Part shown: piece by piece, positions 58,657-64,000 of the stretch
Numbering within the stretch: the stretch's first letter is position 1
How the letters are laid out: every line of letters begins with the position of its first letter
Assembly (NCBI GenBank): GCA_945907065.1
Contig: CAMDSC010000010.1
Span: 1-64,000, forward strand
Reading direction: 5' to 3'
Length of the DNA: 64,000 nt
DNA from: Chitinophaga pinensis
GTDB lineage: Bacteria > Bacteroidota > Bacteroidia > NS11-12g > UBA9320
Notes under the pieces: generated by a model
The model's input: the letters and a program-made list of their open reading frames with translations, nothing else
What the model was told of the DNA's origin: nothing
Databases searched by the model: none
Made by a program: the position numbers and the translations under genes

Positions 58657-59943
58657 ATGAATTTTATAAAAAAACTGATAGAAAATATCAAAGGATTTCC
58701 AAAGAACACTAAAATTTACTTCGCAATATGGTCTTTTATCAATGTCCTTATTTTTTTCCTTTATACCATTGGTGCTGGTGCTAATATTCTTATTGCTCTT
58801 GTATTTTTTATAATGTGGCAAGGAGCAGTTACCTTTTATTATTATTACAGATATTATATTAAAAAAAACAGAAAATATGGCGAGTGGCTGGATGCTATAA
58901 TGTTCGCAGTATTAGCAGCTACATTTATCCGCTCTTTGTTTATTGAAGCTTATCAAATCCCTACTCCATCTATGGAAAAATCATTACTGGTTGGTGATTT
59001 TTTATTTGTAAGTAAAGTAAATTATGGCGCAAGATTACCAATGACTCCATTATCGGTTCCTTTTGCTCATCAAACGTTACCAATATTTGAAATGAAAGCT
59101 TATTCAAACTCTTTGCAACTCCCCTATTATAGACTTCCGGGTTTCCAAAAGATAAAGAATGGTGATGTAGTGGTTTTTAATTTTCCTTGTGAATATGATA
59201 ACCCAGTTGATAAAAAAACCAATTATATAAAGCGTTGCATAGCTATACCGGGTGATGAAATAAAATTGATTAATGGTAATGTATACATCAATGATAAAAT
59301 TTTTGGGGATCCACCTAATAGAGAATATTCATATACTATAACTACCGATGGTACAGGTTTCAATAAAAAACTGTTGGATGAATTGGATATTACCGATAAA
59401 GATTTATACTCAAACACCTATTGGATGACGGATGAGACACGTGAAAAAATTAAGAAGGAAAGTAATGTTGTAAGTCTTGATACCATTATGAAACCCCAGC
59501 CAACGGCTGGTGAAACCTATCCTCAGTGGCAAGGTATAGTTTGGAGTCGTGATAATTTTGGTCCTCTTTATGTTCCCAAGGCAGGTGTAAAAATACCGAT
59601 GAACGAAAAAAATTATTGGTTGTATAAATTACCGATTGAGCAATATGAACATGCGGGTAAATTGGAGCAAAACGGGAATGAATTTACCTTAAACGGCAAA
59701 CCTATTAAGGAATACACATTTAAGATGAATTACTACTTTATGATGGGAGATAACCGCCACAATAGCGAAGACTCGCGTTTTTTTGGGTTTGTACCCGAAG
59801 ATCATATTGTAGGAAAAGCATTATTTGTATGGCTTTCATTAAAATATGATACCCAACATATGACCAAAGCTGATGGCCAACAACTTGAAACTAAAAAATT
59901 CAAAGGTATCCGTTGGAATAGAATATTTATGGGTATTAAGTAA
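58657..59943 (+). CDS. lepB: signal peptidase I
   Basis: FIEAYQIPTPSMEKSLLVGDFLFVSKVNYG...YIKRCIAIPGDEI...MMGDNRHNSEDSRFFGFVPEDHIVGKA. Confidence 0.96.
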   Translation: MNFIKKLIENIKGFPKNTKIYFAIWSFINVLIFFLYTIGAGANILIALVFFIMWQGAVTFYYYYRYYIKKNRKYGEWLDAIMFAVLAATFIRSLFIEAYQIPTPSMEKSLLVGDFLFVSKVNYGARLPMTPLSVPFAHQTLPIFEMKAYSNSLQLPYYRLPGFQKIKNGDVVVFNFPCEYDNPVDKKTNYIKRCIAIPGDEIKLINGNVYINDKIFGDPPNREYSYTITTDGTGFNKKLLDELDITDKDLYSNTYWMTDETREKIKKESNVVSLDTIMKPQPTAGETYPQWQGIVWSRDNFGPLYVPKAGVKIPMNEKNYWLYKLPIEQYEHAGKLEQNGNEFTLNGKPIKEYTFKMNYYFMMGDNRHNSEDSRFFGFVPEDHIVGKALFVWLSLKYDTQHMTKADGQQLETKKFKGIRWNRIFMGIK

Positions 59944-59954
59944 TCAAAAAAGCC

Positions 59955-60857
59955 ATGAGAATTATATTTTATGGCACACCCCAGTTTGCAGTAGCCTCGT
60001 TAGAGAAAATTATTGAAAACGGTTTTGAAGTGGTTGCCGTGGTAACTGCTCCTGATAGGCCTGCTGGGAGAGGTATGCAATTGCATCAATCCGATGTTAA
60101 AGTATGTGCTTTAAAATATAATATTCCGATACTGCAACCCACAAATCTTAAAGCTCTACAATTTATAGAGCAACTTGAAAGTTTAAAACCCGATTTACAA
60201 GTTATCATTGCTTTTAGAATGTTGCCTGAAATGGTTTGGAATTTTCCGCCATTTGGTACCATGAATTTACATGCTTCACTCCTACCTAACTATCGCGGTG
60301 CTGCGCCCATTAATAGAGCTATAATGAACGGTGAAACCCAAACTGGAGTTACCACTTTTTTTCTTAAACATGCCATTGATACAGGCAATATTTTAATGCA
60401 AAAAGAAGTTGAAATTTTGAAAGACGATGATTTTGGGACTTTGCACGATAAGTTAATGAATATTGGTGCCGATTTGGTTGTTGAATCTTTATTAAAAATA
60501 GAAGCTGGAGAAATGGCTACTAAGTCTCAAATCGTTTTGCCGGAACATAAGCACGCCCCAAAAATATTTACAGCCGATTGCGAAATTGACTGGCAAAATC
60601 CTGCTGAGCAAATTCACAATCAAATTCGTGGCTTGTCTCCCTATCCGGGGGCTATAACAAAATATCAAAACAAAATTTTAAAGATTTATAAAGGTTATTA
60701 TTTATTGGAAGAACCAGCTCAACCCGCAACTTTTCAATTGGAAGGAAATAAGCAATTTCGTATTTCAGCTATTGACGGTTGGTACTACCCTACCCTAGTG
60801 CAGCATGAAGGCAAACGCAAAATGCCAATTCAGGATTTTGTGAATGGATTGAAATAA
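59955..60857 (+). CDS. fmt: methionyl-tRNA formyltransferase
   Basis: IIFYGTPQFAVASLEKIIENGFEVVAVVTAPDRPAGRG...MNLHASLLPNYRGAAPINRAIMNGETQTGVT. Confidence 0.97.
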   Translation: MRIIFYGTPQFAVASLEKIIENGFEVVAVVTAPDRPAGRGMQLHQSDVKVCALKYNIPILQPTNLKALQFIEQLESLKPDLQVIIAFRMLPEMVWNFPPFGTMNLHASLLPNYRGAAPINRAIMNGETQTGVTTFFLKHAIDTGNILMQKEVEILKDDDFGTLHDKLMNIGADLVVESLLKIEAGEMATKSQIVLPEHKHAPKIFTADCEIDWQNPAEQIHNQIRGLSPYPGAITKYQNKILKIYKGYYLLEEPAQPATFQLEGNKQFRISAIDGWYYPTLVQHEGKRKMPIQDFVNGLK

Positions 60858-60862
60858 ATTCT

Positions 60863-61507
60863 TTATTTTCTTATTAAAGGCGTTAACGGAATATAATATG
60901 GTTTTTTTCTGGCTATTACTCCTTCCCAAAATATGGGATCATTTAATACTTTTTGGCTTAATTCATTATCCGGATCCAAATCATTTGAATACCCTTTTTT
61001 ATACCCATAAATAGAGGCTGCAGCACCTGTAATTATTGTAATAGCTGTAATCCATACATTATTAGATTTTGAAACTGTACCTACATTTTTCAAAGTAAAT
61101 CCTCCTGTTACTCCCATAGTAGCAAATAGCGCGGTATAATCTTCTTTAGACAATCGTTTTTTATGGTCTCCTGCTGTGTAACTTAAATTATTTACTTTGT
61201 TAACAATACCTGATTTTTCTAAATACACATAGGAATAGCGACCTGTAGGAAATTCAGAAATCACTAATGTATCCATTATTAATGTCATTGAATTAGAATC
61301 TGAGGATAATGACTTGTATTTTTTTGGTGTTTTAATAAATCGATACTTATAACCTCCAAATTTTAGAAATGACTTTTTTTCAATGCCATCTTCCACGTAT
61401 GATTTTTTTGAATAGTCGGGCGATTTTATTTTACCAATTGTAAAACCAATCAAAAAAAGACCTACTAATATTGATGCGATAACTAAAACGATTTTAATAT
61501 ATTTCAT
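60863..61507 (-). CDS. hypothetical membrane protein (two predicted TMs)
   Basis: N-terminal YIKIVLVIASILVGLFLIGFTIG and internal NVWITAITIITGAAASIYGYKKGY hydrophobic segments. Confidence 0.65.
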   Translation of the reverse strand: MKYIKIVLVIASILVGLFLIGFTIGKIKSPDYSKKSYVEDGIEKKSFLKFGGYKYRFIKTPKKYKSLSSDSNSMTLIMDTLVISEFPTGRYSYVYLEKSGIVNKVNNLSYTAGDHKKRLSKEDYTALFATMGVTGGFTLKNVGTVSKSNNVWITAITIITGAAASIYGYKKGYSNDLDPDNELSQKVLNDPIFWEGVIARKKPYYIPLTPLIRK

Positions 61508-61538
61508 AGTTAATATAATTTCAAAGATGATGATAAAC

Positions 61539-62216
61539 CTAATTCAGTTCCTGAACTATTTCATTCAAATTATCTTCAGTTTTAGCAGCACTAGTTTCAA
61601 GTTCTTTAAAAATAGTTCGATATTCGTTTAATTTTAAAGCAGCCTCAGGCACTTTTGATGAATGCATCATACCATTTAAACACAAGGCCTCAGTCACATC
61701 TTCAATTGCTGCATTCATGCTCTCTGCCATTTTATAAACAGTATTATATAAATCCCTTTCATCATTATAAATCCCTTGTAGTAATTCTCCAAGTTCTTTG
61801 TTTTTTTCTTCTGTATTAAAACCTAAATATTTCCAAAAAGAATCTTGATTTCCTTGACTTATTTTATCTGCATGATATTTGATTTTTTGGCAATGTCCTT
61901 TTAAAGAACGGATTAAATTTCCTGCTTCATTTTTATTGGTTTTATATTTAATAAACCACTCATTAAATCGAGTTGGATCTTTATCCATATCTGATGAATT
62001 GAAGCGGAAATTCGTAATCACTCTTGAAGCTGTTGCAATTGCTGCGCAAGTTTTCTTCATTTCTTCACACATTGCAGCCACATCACTTTTTATTTCAGGG
62101 TGTTGGGTTTCAATATATTTTTTACCATCCTTAATAGCTTCATATATCGATTTAATATTTTTAATCGAATCAGAAACAATTTTTATATCATCAGTTACTT
62201 CTTTAAGAATACCCAT
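61539..62216 (-). CDS. hypothetical all-helical cytoplasmic protein
   Basis: 225 aa, heptad-rich, no signal peptide; preceded by a consensus promoter. Confidence 0.7.
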   Translation of the reverse strand: MGILKEVTDDIKIVSDSIKNIKSIYEAIKDGKKYIETQHPEIKSDVAAMCEEMKKTCAAIATASRVITNFRFNSSDMDKDPTRFNEWFIKYKTNKNEAGNLIRSLKGHCQKIKYHADKISQGNQDSFWKYLGFNTEEKNKELGELLQGIYNDERDLYNTVYKMAESMNAAIEDVTEALCLNGMMHSSKVPEAALKLNEYRTIFKELETSAAKTEDNLNEIVQELN

Positions 62217-62233
62217 GGTTTGTTAATTTTTTT

Positions 62234-62264
62234 CAAATATATTTATTGGCTAAAGAAATACAAA
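62234..62264 (-). promoter_or_regulatory. Bacteroidota promoter TTTG-N19-TATATTTG
   Basis: Plus-strand CAAATATA 62234-62241 and CAAA 62261-62264, exactly 19 nt apart. Confidence 0.7.
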
Positions 62265-62315
62265 AAAAGAGCTTTATTTAAATAATAAAACTACATTAAT
62301 TGAGATGTATTAAGT

Positions 62316-64000
62316 TTATTTCAAAAGTGTAATCGTTCCCTTTACTAATTGCTTACTATTATTTTCGGTAGAAATAAAATTAGAAACATAATAATAAACT
62401 CCCGACTGGCATAGTTTACCTTTAAACGTTCCGTCCCAGCCTTTTTCAATATCAGTGGTTTCAAATAGCAGTTCGCCCCAGCGGTTAAAAATTCGCATTT
62501 CATAATTTTCAAAGTTTATAAGTGTGGGTTTAAAGGTTTCGTTCAATTGGTCGGTATTGGGAGTAAAACTATTGGGAAACCAAAATTGGCTAATGCAATT
62601 GCCGTTAATTGTGATTTGCCCTTTGCCTGTGCAGCCGTCGTTACTAGTAATCGTTACTTTATAGGTGGTTTGTTTTTGGGCAATAATCGTTTGAGTAGTT
62701 TCTCCATTTGGCAGCCAACTGTATTGCATTCCCGGATTTTGGGCATCCAATATATATTGAAAAAAACCACAGAGTGAAGTATCTTTTCCTAAATCAATTG
62801 CCGGACTTTTTGATATTTTTAAATCAACAGTATCACTTATTATCCCGCAGGGGCTGTTTACTTTTACCCAATATTTTCCGGGAGTAGTAAAAGTTTCAAT
62901 AGTGTCGTTTCCACCAGTTGACCATTGGTAGGTTTCGGCACTGTTGGTGGCTTTAATTACTCGTTTGGATGGCGGCATATAATCGCAAAAAACCTGATCA
63001 GGACCTATTTGCGGGTTGGGTATTTTATAAAAACTAAGATTTATACTGTCTTTGGCCGAGCCACAAAAGTTACTCACGGTTACGCCATACATTCCGGGGG
63101 TATTTACCAATAGTGTAGGAGTTGTTTGCCCCGAAAACCATAAATAGTTAACTTTAGAGCTATTGAAAGTAGCATTCAAAATTCGGTTTAACGTTCCGCA
63201 ATAAGTGGTGTCGTTGCCTAATTTTACAGAGGGTTTTTGATAAAGAGCGGTAATAAAATTCATAGAATCCTTGCCACAATAATTTGTAGCTTTTACCCAA
63301 TATTTTCCAGCGGTTGATATAGTTATGGCGGCGGTTGTTTGAGCTGTGCTCCAATGATACGTTTCTTCATTCAAGGGTTTATTAATATTCAAATTAAGAT
63401 TTACGTTTCCGCAATATTCGTAGAGTGAATCTAGAATCAGTTTGGGTTTAGTCAATTGTTTTATTAAAAAGGTATCTCTTTTTTCACCGCATTTATTTGT
63501 AATCACGGCTTCTATTTTGCCGGTTGTAGATAAATAAATACTATCCGAATTAAATAATCCGGCCTGTGTGGTTAAATCATTCCAGCTGTATTTTTCGCCA
63601 TTTTTACTTTTCCCTATTTTCAGTTTCATGCTAAATGAACTGCAAAATGTGGTATCTATAAATGGTTTGATAACAGGTTTAAGGTACTTTAAAAAATGAG
63701 TAGAGGCTGAATCTTTTCCGCAAGCATTCGTTACTATTAACTTGTAAATTCCTGTATCATTGGCTGTAATCGTTTGGGTGGTGGCTTTGGTATTCCAAGC
63801 ATATTTTACATCATTATTGGTGTTAGCCCCATCCAAAGTCATAGTTACCGTATTGCAAAAAATACTGTCCTGGGGCAATGTGGCCTTGGGTTTGGTCAAA
63901 AACTTTACCGCAACCGTATCAATGGATATGCCGCAGGCATTGGTAACTCTCACCCAATATTTTCCTGTTTTTTTAGCAGTATCCGTTTGTTTGGTAACAT
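62316..64000 (-). CDS. multi-repeat Ig/PKD-like surface protein with gliding-motility-associated (T9SS type B) C-terminal domain, 5' end beyond the window
   Basis: C-term QFWFPNSFTPNTDQLNETFKPTLINFENYEMRIFNRWGELLFETTDIEKGWDGTFKGKLCQSGVYYYVSNF; frame open to base 64000, so the GTG at 63953 is not the real start. Confidence 0.92.
   Translation of the reverse strand, partial: VTKQTDTAKKTGKYWVRVTNACGISIDTVAVKFLTKPKATLPQDSIFCNTVTMTLDGANTNNDVKYAWNTKATTQTITANDTGIYKLIVTNACGKDSASTHFLKYLKPVIKPFIDTTFCSSFSMKLKIGKSKNGEKYSWNDLTTQAGLFNSDSIYLSTTGKIEAVITNKCGEKRDTFLIKQLTKPKLILDSLYEYCGNVNLNLNINKPLNEETYHWSTAQTTAAITISTAGKYWVKATNYCGKDSMNFITALYQKPSVKLGNDTTYCGTLNRILNATFNSSKVNYLWFSGQTTPTLLVNTPGMYGVTVSNFCGSAKDSINLSFYKIPNPQIGPDQVFCDYMPPSKRVIKATNSAETYQWSTGGNDTIETFTTPGKYWVKVNSPCGIISDTVDLKISKSPAIDLGKDTSLCGFFQYILDAQNPGMQYSWLPNGETTQTIIAQKQTTYKVTITSNDGCTGKGQITINGNCISQFWFPNSFTPNTDQLNETFKPTLINFENYEMRIFNRWGELLFETTDIEKGWDGTFKGKLCQSGVYYYVSNFISTENNSKQLVKGTITLLK

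Noticed and set aside
1-64000. CRISPR array, prophage, IS element, integron or restriction-modification island
   Set aside because: No regularly spaced repeats, transposase, integrase, phage structural or R-M proteins seen in the translations

Overview
The window is a gene-dense, AT-rich stretch of chromosome from a Bacteroidota (Bacteroidetes) bacterium. Supporting signs are three proteins with type IX secretion (T9SS)/gliding-type C-terminal regions, a TonB-dependent receptor next to a DUF4249-like lipoprotein, and TAnnTTTG promoter boxes. I see no CRISPR array, prophage, IS element or classical defence island. Most content is core metabolism and information processing: LemA/TPM, transaldolase, kdsB, metB-like, lolD, murF, rsmE, tRNA-Leu, hscB, rseP, valS, rnhA, gyrA, tsaE, miaE, mnmD, maf, UbiA-family, def, ruvX, purC, mltG, dapB, lepB and fmt. 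The observations most worth a second look are: (1) an M1 metallopeptidase fused to an apparent Omp85-like outer-membrane barrel; (2) two convergent HMG-CoA-lyase-like DRE-TIM genes, one of which has lost the active-site-loop Cys; (3) -7 boxes (TAnnTTTG) lying 4-10 nt from start codons in six genes, suggesting leaderless or near-leaderless mRNAs, plus three complete TTTG-N19-TAnnTTTG promoters; (4) several families of dispersed intergenic palindromes and repeats; (5) an uncalled 38-aa single-TM small ORF; (6) a one-base frameshift in a DUF1801-like gene; (7) an uncharacterised helical-bundle + two-TM protein pair. All product calls come from reading the translations by eye; no database search was run.
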